A stretch of DNA of 6,704 bases from an uncultured Paracoccaceae bacterium (GCA_937900975.1 CALCPC010000507.1:1-6704), one strand, 5' to 3'; numbered from the stretch's first letter, positions 1 through 5,813 are shown. Program-made: numbers and translations. The notes: generated by a model from the letters alone, not told the origin.

Positions 1-97
1 GATAATCCGAAAAACACCGCCGATCACCCGGCGGTCGTCCACGCGCGGCACACCCCGCGGTTTGGTCGGCAACAGTGGTTGGAGCCGGGCGGACTGA

Positions 98-566
98 CGA
101 ATTGAGAGCCAGCAAGAGGGGCTGGACATCGCGAACGCCCGACATCTGGGCGTTTGGACGCCATCTCAGAACAAACGGGACGCCAATTTATGGGGCCCCA
201 GCCAAATCGTGGACGGGGAAGCGCTGGTCATCGCGCATGATGACGTGGACGGGGTGCGCTTTCCAGATTTCGTGCCCAAGCAATGGACGAAGCCACGACC
301 GCCGAACCCGGCGGTGTGGACTTCAATGCCTCGGGCCGCCGCGTCGCCCATGGGCACGCCGGGCTGGGCGAGGACACCTCCCTGCAACCCGGCACCTTGA
401 AGGGGCTGCCCGCTGGCGTCGCTGTGACGCTCAGCGCCATCGACGCGTCCAAGCCTTCGCCCGCCTCCCGGCGGATGAAGCTTCAGGCGCGCGCCGATCC
501 TTTGTGGCTGCCCAAACACCTGCTCGCGGGGAGTTTGCGAACGCCAACCAGCGGCGCTTCTTGACC
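98..566 (+). pseudogene. phage portal protein remnant (lambda gpB-like), frameshifted
   Basis: This looks like a decayed portal protein, the ring at the phage head vertex through which DNA is packaged. The similarity is spread over three frames. Bases 98 to about 270 read a stretch ending in GEALVIAHDDVDGVRF, which resembles the portal segment with the conserved GEA. From about 268 the next frame reads GGVDFNASGRRVAH, then TSLQPGTLKGLPAG and VAVTLSA, close to the family pattern of 'SLEPGT-LPPG-VTFS', then LPKHLLAGSL, like 'VPEHLLTGDL'. Around 528-531 it changes frame again to read GEFANANQRRF, matching the 'ANYSSLR' region. The family is about 500 residues, so much has been deleted. No start codon or ribosome-binding site can be assigned. 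Bases 1-97 before it contain nothing I can assign. The match is from memory of family sequences and needs a profile search. Confidence 0.55.
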
Positions 567-905
567 GTGGCTCTGCGCGACAAGGCCGCCAATGCGCTGT
601 CCCGCGTGGACGTTTCCAAGCGCGGCCTCTCGCCGGCCGAAGGGTGCACGCGGGCCGGGGGGCACGCCACCAGCGACTGTCCCCTGATCCTGAGCACCAT
701 GGCGCTGAACACCGACCGCGCCGCTGTGCCGCCGCTGAAACGGCCCTGTCGCCAGCGGACGCTACCGAACTTCAAGGCGCCCCCGTCGGTCCGCCTCGGC
801 GAAATGAGCGGCCTGGAATAACGCGCCGAAACCGCTGAGATCACCCGCAGCTGCCGCGCGGAGACCGGCGAGACGATGCGCCTGAAGACTTTGGCGCAGC
901 CCAGC
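567..905 (+). pseudogene. phage major capsid protein remnant
   Basis: A continuous frame reads ALRDKAANALSRVDVSKRGLS, then GHATSDCPLIL, then RTLPNFKAPPSVRLGEMSGLE, a TAA stop at 819-821, and beyond it in the same frame RAETAEITRSCRAETGETMR and LKTLAQPSALG. This follows the order seen in capsid proteins of the kind often fused to a ClpP-like prohead protease: 'STSDFP-IL', 'DFK---RV-LGE-P-LE', 'GEI', 'ET--LKTYAR'. The resemblance continuing in frame past the stop shows this is one gene with a nonsense mutation. No protease domain is seen; the preceding frame passes directly into portal-like sequence, so a deletion probably joined the two. A short piece in another frame (about 914-979, reading WLVGPETQTMAAQALAQ) could be the capsid C-terminus, but this is weak. 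The assignment to capsid is inference from remembered family sequence. Confidence 0.55.
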
Positions 906-975
906 GCTCTTGGCTGGTGGGACCGGAAACCCAGACCATGGCCGCACAGGCGTTGGCCCAGACCGATCCGAAGAC

Positions 976-1271
976 ATAAACACGGCCCCGTCGAACGGTT
1001 TCGGCAACCGGGTCCGCAAAGGGTGCGGAAACGGGCCTGCCCCAACACTCCGTTCACGGGCTTCTTAGCGACGCCGCCTAGCTTGCCGAGAAGGGCTCCA
1101 GCGCAGGAGATCATGGCGATTACGGGTCAACGCACTTCGAAGGATGTCACCGGCTACACCGGTGGCGCCAGTCAGAAGACCCGCGCGGAAAGCGCCCGGA
1201 AGCGCATGTTGGCGGACCAGAAGGCGGACAAAAGTGTAAGAATTTCAATGTGGTGTCGGACTCTGGGATAA
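976..1271 (+). pseudogene. tyrosine recombinase (phage integrase) C-terminal remnant
   Basis: Three frames must be joined to read the C-terminal catalytic half of a phage integrase. The first gives NGFGNRVRKGC from base 994, the second AETGLPQHSVHGLLSDAA (from 1025), a TAG at 1079-1081 and LAEKGSSA, and the third QEIMAITGQRTSKDVTGYT and GGASQKTRAESARKRM, ending at TAA 1269-1271. Family members read 'GFGNWFRD-C', 'HGLRKAAA-RLAE-G' and 'EIMAITGH-T-KEV-RYT'. The H of the HxxR box is kept but its arginine is leucine (HGLL). The histidine after 'TG' is glutamine (GQRT). The nucleophilic tyrosine (in GYT) remains. With two frameshifts, a stop and two lost catalytic residues it cannot be active. The N-terminal DNA-binding half is absent. 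It lies on the same strand as the portal and capsid remnants and beside the 3' end of tRNA-Phe, the usual place for an integrase in a tRNA-integrated element. Confidence 0.8.
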
Positions 1272-1281
1272 AATCGCTGCC

Positions 1282-1372
1282 GAAAGCACCTGGTCCAATA
1301 CCTCAGACTTCAAGCGTCCCGTACGGCTTTGAAACCTCTGACTTCAGGCAGCGCTATTGGATCCAGGCTTTC
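1282..1372. repeat. imperfect inverted repeat enclosing a direct repeat
   Basis: Arms at 1282-1300 and 1355-1372 are reverse complements at 17 positions, broken by a one-base and a two-base gap; the core is TATTGGA(T)CCAGG. Between them a 13-base sequence, ACCTCAGACTTCA at 1300-1312, recurs with one mismatch at 1334-1346. The block fills most of the gap between the integrase remnant and tRNA-Phe. It may be a leftover of the phage attachment region or a transcription end structure, but nothing in the sequence decides this. Confidence 0.4.
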
Positions 1373-1413
1373 CACGAAACGCTTTACGCTGCGAATACCA
1401 AAGTTGGAAAGGG

Positions 1414-1488
1414 TGGTGCCCGGGGGCGGATTTGAACCACCGACACGCGGATTTTCAATCCGCTGCTCTACCCCTGAGCTACCCGGGC
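1414..1488 (-). tRNA. tRNA-Phe (anticodon GAA)
   Basis: The reverse strand folds into a complete cloverleaf of 75 nucleotides including an encoded CCA. The acceptor stem is GCCCGGG/CCCGGGC, the D stem GCTC/GAGC and the anticodon stem GCGGA/TCCGC. The loop TTGAAAA places GAA as anticodon (codons UUU and UUC), and the T stem GGTGG/CCGCC has one G-U pair and the loop TTCAAAT. It lies 60 bases downstream of yacG on the same strand, so it could be read from that operon or from its own promoter; I see no clear promoter in the gap. Its 3' end faces the decayed phage integrase, making it the likely attachment site of the old prophage. No second copy of the tRNA 3' end is visible in the window. Confidence 0.97.
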
Positions 1489-1506
1489 GCTCCTCTGGAG
1501 CTTTTT
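1489..1506 (+). terminator. possible short intrinsic terminator, plus strand
   Basis: GCTCC-TCT-GGAGC followed directly by TTTTT forms a five-base-pair hairpin with a T tract on the plus strand, immediately beyond the 5' end of the tRNA gene. It would stop transcription coming from the phage-remnant side before it ran antisense into yacG. The stem is short, so this may be chance. Confidence 0.3.
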
Positions 1507-1548
1507 AGGTTTAGGCCATGGCTTGCGGGGTGTCCAGGGGGATTTTGG

Positions 1549-1716
1549 CTACTGCCGGGGCTGCGGCGGGCGCGGTCTTTCGTCCTCGTCGGCGGCGGTT
1601 TCGGGCAGCACATAAGCCTCATTCATCCAACGGCCGAGATCGATGTCCGCGCAGCGGCGAGAGCAAAACGGGCGCCAGGGTTTTTCGGTCGGTTTGCTGC
1701 AGATCGGGCACTTCAT
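1549..1716 (-). CDS. yacG: DNA gyrase inhibitor YacG, zinc-binding
   Basis: This encodes a 55-residue protein starting MKCPICSKP. YacG proteins are small zinc-ribbon proteins; the E. coli member binds GyrB and inhibits DNA gyrase. The four zinc ligands are present as CPIC (C3, C6) and FCSRRC (C18, C22), followed by the family pattern [16 protein letters not shown]. The tail (about residues 41-55) is acidic then proline-rich and probably disordered. The chosen ATG overlaps the TGA of the upstream RNase gene (ATGA at 1716-1713), indicating translational coupling. An in-frame extension to 1788 has no family resemblance and lies wholly within the RNase gene. Length and gene order fit alphaproteobacterial YacG. 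Whether it regulates gyrase in this organism is inferred from the family. Confidence 0.92.
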   Translation of the reverse strand: MKCPICSKPTEKPWRPFCSRRCADIDLGRWMNEAYVLPETAADEDERPRPPQPRQ

Positions 1717-2759
1717 TGGACCAACATGTCTTTGATCGGGCGGCGCTCTCGTTTGCGCTGCAGTTCTAGATGGCCAAGCGGAGACCAACCGGCAAGGGCG
1801 GTCTCGATCGGATCCGTGCGGAATGTCGCGCGGGCCACTTGTTCAAGCACCTTGCGCTCGGACTTTGGGAAGGGCGCGGGGTCGATCACGATCACACCGC
1901 CAAGCCCGCGCAGCCGCAGCGCGCGGGGCAACGCGCGCAGCGCCGCAATCGTGGCCTTCAGTCCGGCGGCGGGGCTGGTGTCGGGACCCGTGTTCACATC
2001 GACCGCCACAAGCGCCCGCGTCGGCTCAACGCTGATCCAGGCGCCGGCGGGCAGATCAATGCGGGCCGATTTCACCGCATCGATCCGGTCCCAATGGCCG
2101 AGATCCGCAAAACACCCCGCGCTGTCGTGGACGCTGTCAGGCAGGGGGTCGGTCCAGTCGCGCCAGGCTTGAAATGCAGCGTCCGCAGCGGAAAGGAGAA
2201 GGCCCGGGCTCTCGGCGGGCTGGAACACAGTCTCGCGCAGCGTTGTGAGCGTCGCGATGTCCTCGGCCAGGGTTTGGCCGTCGCAACCCGCGGCCGCCGA
2301 GCGCAGGATCAGACCATCCCCGGCGCTGAGCGCAATAGCGTCGACAAGGCCGTCGAGCCGCGCACGTTCTTCGGCGTCGCGGATGCGGCGTGAGAGATTG
2401 CGGCCCGGCCGTCCCGGCGTCAGTATCGTGTAGCGGCTTTTCAAAAGCAGACGACGCGTCACGGGCGGTGCCTTGCCCGGTTCGGCGACACTTGTCACCT
2501 GGACGGGCACAAGCGTGCCGGGGGCGAGGCCCTTTGCCTCCCGTAGGAACCCCGTGCCACCGGGGCCGAGATCGACGAACATCCCCCCCAGCCCTTTCAT
2601 CGGCCGCCCGCTGCGGGCAGCGAAAATAGCCCCGGGCTGCGCGGGGCCAAGGGCCGCGGGCGGGTCAATCAAAAGATCGTCAAGCGCGCCGTCGATGAGG
2701 CGAAGCGCGATGCCCCGCCCATCGGGCAGCCGGTCGATGGCGATCTCGACGCCCTTCAC
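1713..2759 (-). CDS. ribonuclease E/G family protein, short form
   Basis: This is an endoribonuclease of the RNase E/G family, which cuts single-stranded RNA in rRNA maturation and mRNA decay. From the GTG at 2759 it is 348 residues and begins [10 protein letters not shown]. Residues about 40-110 resemble the S1/RNA-binding part ([30 protein letters not shown]). The catalytic region has VAVDVNTG (D254, N256) and GGVIVID (D293), the metal-binding acidic pair of the family. The C-terminal part ends in [15 protein letters not shown]. The zinc-link (CPxC) and the long scaffold of full RNase E are absent, so quaternary structure and activity may differ. An upstream GTG at 2849 would add 30 unremarkable residues overlapping maf; I prefer 2759 because family members start near the KG. 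No good Shine-Dalgarno is visible. Its stop overlaps the yacG start. A full-length RNase E probably exists elsewhere (inference). Confidence 0.88.
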   Translation of the reverse strand: MKGVEIAIDRLPDGRGIALRLIDGALDDLLIDPPAALGPAQPGAIFAARSGRPMKGLGGMFVDLGPGGTGFLREAKGLAPGTLVPVQVTSVAEPGKAPPVTRRLLLKSRYTILTPGRPGRNLSRRIRDAEERARLDGLVDAIALSAGDGLILRSAAAGCDGQTLAEDIATLTTLRETVFQPAESPGLLLSAADAAFQAWRDWTDPLPDSVHDSAGCFADLGHWDRIDAVKSARIDLPAGAWISVEPTRALVAVDVNTGPDTSPAAGLKATIAALRALPRALRLRGLGGVIVIDPAPFPKSERKVLEQVARATFRTDPIETALAGWSPLGHLELQRKRERRPIKDMLVQ

Positions 2760-2790
2760 GGTTGCGCCGATGTCCAGGGGTGTCGCAGCG

Positions 2791-2821
2791 CCCGGCTTTG
2801 CCGGGGGGCGGCTTGCCCGGC
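2791..2821. repeat. competing hairpins between maf and RNase start
   Basis: CCCGGC at 2791-2796 can pair with GCCGGG at 2800-2805 (three-base loop), and the same GCCGGG can instead pair with CCCGGC at 2816-2821. The two hairpins exclude each other and lie 32-62 bases upstream of the preferred GTG start of the RNase gene, in its mRNA leader. High GC makes chance pairing likely. Confidence 0.35.
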
Positions 2822-2835
2822 CTTGCGCGGCGCGT

Positions 2836-3426
2836 TCATACCGGCGCACCCGCGAGCGTTACAGGATAGCCCAGGCCGCCCAGAAGGCCAAGCGTTTCGG
2901 TCAGGGGCAGCCCCACCACATTGCTGTAAGACCCGCCGATCCACGGCACAAACGCGGCCCCAATGCCCTGGATCGCATAGCCACCGGCCTTGCCGCGCCA
3001 CTCTTCCGTGTCGAGATAGCGCTGGATTTCGCCAGGGCTCAGCCGCTTGAACCGCACCGCCGTCTCCACCGTCCGGTGACCCTCCCGGTCGCCAAAGCGC
3101 ACCGCAACCGCGGTCGTCACCCGGTGACGCCGCCCCGATAGAAGCGCCAGATAAGCCTCGGCCATCGCGCGATCCCGGGGTTTGCCGAGGATCCGACGCC
3201 CGACACCGACAACCGTGTCGGCCGCAAGGATCAGGCCCGGCTCCACCGCCACGGCCGCCGCTTTCTCGCGCGCAAGACGGGCGGCATAAACCCTGGGCAG
3301 TTCTCCTGTTTTGGGCGTTTCGTCGATGTCGGCCGGGCGCACCGCATCGGGGACGATGCCCACCTGCAAAAGGAGCGCCCGCCGTCGCGGGCGCGCAGAG
3401 GCGAGGACAAGCCGCGGCGCTGTCAC
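2836..3426 (-). CDS. maf: Maf family nucleoside triphosphate pyrophosphatase
   Basis: This 196-residue protein belongs to the Maf family, house-cleaning pyrophosphatases that hydrolyse dTTP, UTP or modified nucleotides to monophosphates in the cytoplasm. In order it shows the N-terminal [12 protein letters not shown] (residues 8-19), DIDETP (33-38), [10 protein letters not shown] (47-56), the catalytic aspartate in AADTVVGVG (D70), LGKP (80-83), LSGRRHRV (96-103), KAGGYAIQG (146-154) and [11 protein letters not shown] (165-175). The set is typical of the dTTP/UTP-type Maf. The residue before PRR, usually serine (SxSPRR), is arginine here (R12). The start is GTG, 12 bases after the infA stop and without an obvious Shine-Dalgarno. 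The stop at 2838-2836 overlaps an ATG opening a 27-codon frame of no known family. Substrate preference cannot be read from the sequence. Confidence 0.93.
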   Translation of the reverse strand: MTAPRLVLASARPRRRALLLQVGIVPDAVRPADIDETPKTGELPRVYAARLAREKAAAVAVEPGLILAADTVVGVGRRILGKPRDRAMAEAYLALLSGRRHRVTTAVAVRFGDREGHRTVETAVRFKRLSPGEIQRYLDTEEWRGKAGGYAIQGIGAAFVPWIGGSYSNVVGLPLTETLGLLGGLGYPVTLAGAPV

Positions 3427-3438
3427 GTCGGATGGGTC

Positions 3439-3657
3439 TTACTTAAAGCGATAGTTGATGCGACCCTTGGTCAGGTCATAGGGCGTCATCTCAACCTGGA
3501 CCTTATCGCCGGCCAACACCCTGATCCGGTTCTTGCGCATCTTTCCGGCGGTATGGGCGATAATTTCATGGCCGTTTTCGAGCTCCACCCTGAATGTCGC
3601 ATTCGGCAGAAGCTCGGTCACGACACCTGGGAATTCAAGAAGCTCTTCCTTGGCCAT
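3439..3657 (-). CDS. infA: translation initiation factor IF-1
   Basis: This encodes the 72-residue IF-1, a single OB-fold (S1-like) protein that binds the 30S A-site and acts with IF-2 and IF-3 in start-codon selection. The sequence starts [13 protein letters not shown] and contains the family hallmarks [40 protein letters not shown] and the terminal [11 protein letters not shown]; length and content are those of an intact gene. The ATG at 3657 is set by a Shine-Dalgarno GGAG (3666-3663) five bases upstream. The frame extends to 3726 but the extra residues have no family resemblance. It is followed after 12 bases by maf. A promoter-like sequence precedes it, so it may start its own transcription unit within the longer array. 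Confidence 0.98.
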   Translation of the reverse strand: MAKEELLEFPGVVTELLPNATFRVELENGHEIIAHTAGKMRKNRIRVLAGDKVQVEMTPYDLTKGRINYRFK

Positions 3658-3660
3658 GGT

Positions 3661-3666
3661 CTCTCC
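3661..3666 (-). promoter_or_regulatory. ribosome binding site of infA
   Basis: The reverse strand reads GGAGAG, with the GGAG core five bases before the ATG of infA. It is the clearest Shine-Dalgarno in the window and decides the infA start against the longer open frame. Confidence 0.75.
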
Positions 3667-3713
3667 GATCACTGTTGCGTCGCGCGGCGCCGCAGACGGT
3701 CTACCGCGCCGAG

Positions 3714-3742
3714 TAAATGAGGGCAAACGGCCCCGACTTCAA
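3714..3742 (-). promoter_or_regulatory. putative sigma-70-type promoter of infA with overlapping palindrome
   Basis: On the reverse strand TTGAAG (3742-3737) is followed after exactly 17 bases by CATTTA (3719-3714), a passable -35/-10 pair, 57 bases before the infA ATG. The -35 lies inside a perfect palindrome GACTT-C-AAGTC (3735-3745) that could be an operator. This stretch is more AT-rich than its surroundings. Matches are partial (4 of 6 in each box), so this is a candidate only. Confidence 0.4.
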
Positions 3743-3761
3743 GTCTTAACACCAGCCGGGG

Positions 3762-3808
3762 CCAGTCTGGGGCCCAGTCTGGGGCCAGTGCGCGGTCAGT
3801 CTGGGGCC
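3762..3808. repeat. 12-base tandem repeats (CCAGTCTGGGGC type)
   Basis: Two perfect tandem copies of CCAGTCTGGGGC (3762-3773 and 3774-3785) are followed by a degenerate 11-base copy (3786-3796) and a shifted third good copy (3797-3808). Each carries the small palindrome CCAG-T-CTGG. The block is non-coding, between infA and UPF0262, and runs into the 28-base repeats. Confidence 0.85.
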
Positions 3809-3863
3809 GGCGTTTTGCCCCGGTCCCCCTGGGGCCGGCGTTTTGCCCCGGTCCCCCTGGGGC
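3801..3863. repeat. 28-base tandem repeat, 2.25 copies, hairpin-forming
   Basis: Two identical 28-base units (3801-3828 and 3829-3856) begin CTGGGGCCGG, contain a GTTTTG centre and end CCGGTCCCC. A partial third unit (3857-3863) reaches the first base of the UPF0262 stop codon. Within each unit GGGGCCGG can pair with CCGG-T-CCCC across a loop of about nine bases, with one bulge, so the transcript downstream of UPF0262 would hold two consecutive GC-rich hairpins. No T tract follows, so they are not typical intrinsic terminators. Complete identity of the units points to recent duplication. Confidence 0.9.
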
Positions 3864-4336
3864 TAGCCGGGCGGAAGCAAAACCGCGATCAGCGAGAACA
3901 GCCGCCGCCGGGTCGGGGCATCGGTCTTCACCTGCGGCGCAAGCATCGCGTCCAAAGCATCGGCCCCAGCGGCGTGGATGGCCCGGCGCCCGGCATCCAG
4001 CGCCTCGATCTGCGCCAGGGGCTGGTGGTTTACGGCGGCAAAGTAGGTCTGGCAGATCGCGCCATAGTCGCGGATCGTTTGGCGCAGCGGGGCCAATGAC
4101 AGCACCACCGGAAACCCGTCGCCGCCCGCCTCTGGCGTTGCGGTCAGCGTCAGACGGTGCCCTTCAAGCGCGAGGTGAAGGCGATAGGGGCCGGGCGCGG
4201 CACCCATCGGCGCAAAAAAGCTGTTCTCGGTCAGATCGAACATCGCGACGCGCCGCTCTTGATCCAGTTCGGGCGTCGGCGCGGGCAGACCAGCCTCATC
4301 CAGCGCCACCGATATGATCCGCGCCGACCCCGTCAT
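3863..4336 (-). CDS. UPF0262 family protein
   Basis: This 157-residue protein belongs to UPF0262, a family of unknown function of about 158 residues known from Alphaproteobacteria. Recognisable family features are the N-terminal PTPELDQERRVAMFDLTENS (residues 20-39), GPYRLHLALEGHRLTL (49-64), LSLAPLRQTIRDYGAICQTY (79-98), IEALDAGRRAIHAAGADAL (110-128) and the terminal RRRLFSLIAVL. There is no signal peptide or membrane segment, so it is probably cytoplasmic. The ATG at 4336 overlaps the hisD TGA (ATGA), which fixes the start and implies co-translation with hisD; the same frame extends upstream into hisD without family resemblance. Its stop codon abuts a tandem-repeat block. In relatives, as I recall, a low-molecular-weight phosphatase gene follows; here none does. 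I can state no function. Confidence 0.92.
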   Translation of the reverse strand: MTGSARIISVALDEAGLPAPTPELDQERRVAMFDLTENSFFAPMGAAPGPYRLHLALEGHRLTLTATPEAGGDGFPVVLSLAPLRQTIRDYGAICQTYFAAVNHQPLAQIEALDAGRRAIHAAGADALDAMLAPQVKTDAPTRRRLFSLIAVLLPPG

Positions 4337-5637
4337 TCCCGCGCCAATCGCTGAAGCCGCAGCGCGACAGAGGCCGCGTGGGCGCCAAGGCTTTCCGACT
4401 TGGCAAGGTGGACGGCGGCGGGGCCGATGGCGCGCAGGCTTTCGGGTGTCATGGCCGCCAGCGTCGTGCGTTTCATGAAGTCGAGCACCGACAGCCCCGA
4501 GGCGAAGCGGGCCGAGCGGCTGGTCGGCAGCACATGGTTGGGCCCGCCGACGTAATCGCCGATGGCCTCGGGCGTCCAGGAGCCAAGGAAGATCGCGCCG
4601 GCGTGGCGGATGTTTGCGGCCAAAGCGTCGGGATCGGCGACGCAAAGCTCCAGGTGTTCGGGCGCGATCCGGTCCGACAACGCCGCCGCCTCGCCAAGAT
4701 CGCGCACAACGATCAGGGCGCCGAACGCCTCCCAGCTTTCGGCTGCGATCTTCTGGCGGTCCAGCGTTTCAAGATGCGCTGCAACCGCGCGGTCCACTGC
4801 GTCGGCGAGCGCCGGGTCGTCGGTGATCAGGATCGCTTGGGCGGCGCTGTCATGCTCGGCCTGCGCCAACAGGTCCATCGCGATCCAATCGGGCGCGGCA
4901 CTGGCGTCGGCGATCACCAAAACCTCCGACGGTCCCGCGATCATGTCGATCCCGACACGGCCGAAGACTTGGCGCTTGGCGGCGGCGACATAGGCGTTGC
5001 CGGGACCGGTGATCACATCGACCGCGGAGATTGTCGCGGTGCCGTAGGCCAGCGCGCCCACCGCCTGGGCGCCACCGATGCGGTAAATCTCGGTCACGCC
5101 GGCCAGCGCGGCCGCGGCCAGCACCAGGGGATTGACCGTGCCCTCTGGCATCGGGACGCACATGGCCAGCCTGCCGACCCCGGCGACAGAGGCGGGGATG
5201 GCGTTCATCAGGACCGACGAGGGATAGGATGCGATGCCGCCGGGGACGTAAAGCCCGGCCGCATCCACCGGCGTCCAGCGCCAGCCAAGCCGCGCGCCGG
5301 CCGCATCCGTCCAGCTTTCGTCCTGGGGCCGCTGGCGGCTGTGATAGGCGCGGATCCGGTCGGCGGCCAGCGTCAGCGCCGCGTGATCCTCGGCGCTGAT
5401 CCGGGCTGTGGCCTCGGCGATCTCATCCGCTGTCACCGCCAGCGTTTGCGGCGTCAGGCGCACGCCGTCATAGCGTTCGGTCAGATCGATCACGGCGGCA
5501 TCGCCCTCCGCCGCCACGGCCGCCAGGAGCTCGGCCGCACGGGCGTCGACGGTCGCGTCGGCCGCGCGTTTGCGCTGCATCAGCGCCTCGAAACCGGCTT
5601 CGAAATCCGAATTCGCGGTGGACAGGCGATAGGGCAT
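4333..5637 (-). CDS. hisD: histidinol dehydrogenase
   Basis: This encodes the 434-residue enzyme that oxidises L-histidinol through L-histidinal to L-histidine with two NAD+, the last steps of histidine synthesis, as a zinc-dependent cytoplasmic homodimer. Family motifs appear in order: GLYVPGG (128-134), YPSSVLMNAIPA (138-149), RIGGAQAVGALAYGT (186-200), VDVITGPGNAYVAAAKR (206-222), IDMIAGPSEVLVIAD (230-244) and AQAEHD (258-263) with zinc ligands Q259 and H262. Then come APEHLE (325-330) with catalytic E327 and H328, GDYVGGPNHVLPT (360-372) with D361 and H368, and LGAHAASVALR (418-428) with H420. Length and residues are those of an active enzyme. AAGGA-type Shine-Dalgarno (5652-5648) lies 10 bases before the ATG. 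It is the first gene of the minus-strand array and overlaps UPF0262 by four bases. No other his gene is in the window. Confidence 0.98.
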   Translation of the reverse strand: MPYRLSTANSDFEAGFEALMQRKRAADATVDARAAELLAAVAAEGDAAVIDLTERYDGVRLTPQTLAVTADEIAEATARISAEDHAALTLAADRIRAYHSRQRPQDESWTDAAGARLGWRWTPVDAAGLYVPGGIASYPSSVLMNAIPASVAGVGRLAMCVPMPEGTVNPLVLAAAALAGVTEIYRIGGAQAVGALAYGTATISAVDVITGPGNAYVAAAKRQVFGRVGIDMIAGPSEVLVIADASAAPDWIAMDLLAQAEHDSAAQAILITDDPALADAVDRAVAAHLETLDRQKIAAESWEAFGALIVVRDLGEAAALSDRIAPEHLELCVADPDALAANIRHAGAIFLGSWTPEAIGDYVGGPNHVLPTSRSARFASGLSVLDFMKRTTLAAMTPESLRAIGPAAVHLAKSESLGAHAASVALRLQRLARE

Positions 5638-5647
5638 TGGCAGGGGG

Positions 5648-5652
5648 TCCTT
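5648..5652 (-). promoter_or_regulatory. ribosome binding site of hisD
   Basis: The reverse strand reads AAGGA ten bases upstream of the hisD ATG. Spacing is a little long but acceptable, and there is no better candidate. Confidence 0.5.
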
Positions 5653-5685
5653 TGAAATCGCGTTCCGCTTAGCGCGCCGGCCCGC

Positions 5686-5763
5686 GGGGTTTCAACCCCC
5701 CGTTGCCGCGCTGCAACAAGGGTGCGGCGCGGCAACGGGATCCGCGCGCCGCCGGGCGCGCGG
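5686..5763. repeat. cluster of three strong inverted repeats upstream of hisD
   Basis: Three perfect inverted repeats lie almost end to end. GGGG-TTTCAA-CCCC (5686-5699) comes first. CCCGTTGCCGCGC (5699-5711) pairs with GCGCGGCAACGGG (5727-5739), extendable to 16 pairs with one G-U and a nine-base loop. CCGCGCGCC (5742-5750) pairs with GGCGCGCGG (5755-5763) across four bases. The middle one also has an alternative pairing, GTTGC (5702-5706) with GCAAC (5713-5717). None is followed by a T tract. They lie between the acetyltransferase stop and hisD and could end the upstream transcript with Rho, protect a 3' end, or form a hisD leader structure. The 239-base gap holds no gene. Confidence 0.8.
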
Positions 5764-5813
5764 CCCGACGAGGGCTCCGCGCTCCACTGCGTTCCCCGGC
5801 GGTGGGATGGCGC

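Noticed and set aside
98..905. Gene transfer agent (GTA) structural cluster, common in Rhodobacterales
   Set aside because: The portal fragment resembles the lambda type rather than the HK97-type GTA portal, the genes are broken, and an integrase at a tRNA is a prophage trait.
431..1114. 227-codon minus-strand frame across the prophage remnant
   Set aside because: No recognisable motif, while the plus strand shows portal, capsid and integrase similarity over the same bases.
1357..2172. 271-codon plus-strand frame across tRNA-Phe, yacG and the RNase gene
   Set aside because: It runs through a tRNA and opposite two recognised genes, so it cannot be a real gene.
3762..3863. Tandem repeats as a CRISPR array
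   Set aside because: Units are directly adjacent with no spacers, and there are no cas genes.
4378..5655. 425-codon open frame on the plus strand opposite hisD
   Set aside because: It lies entirely antisense to a gene with all hisD motifs; its composition is rich in G, R and D without any domain, as expected of the complement of GC-rich coding DNA.
5690..5695. TTGAAA as a -35 box for hisD
   Set aside because: At 17 bases spacing the -10 position reads CTAAGC, too far from consensus to support a promoter call.
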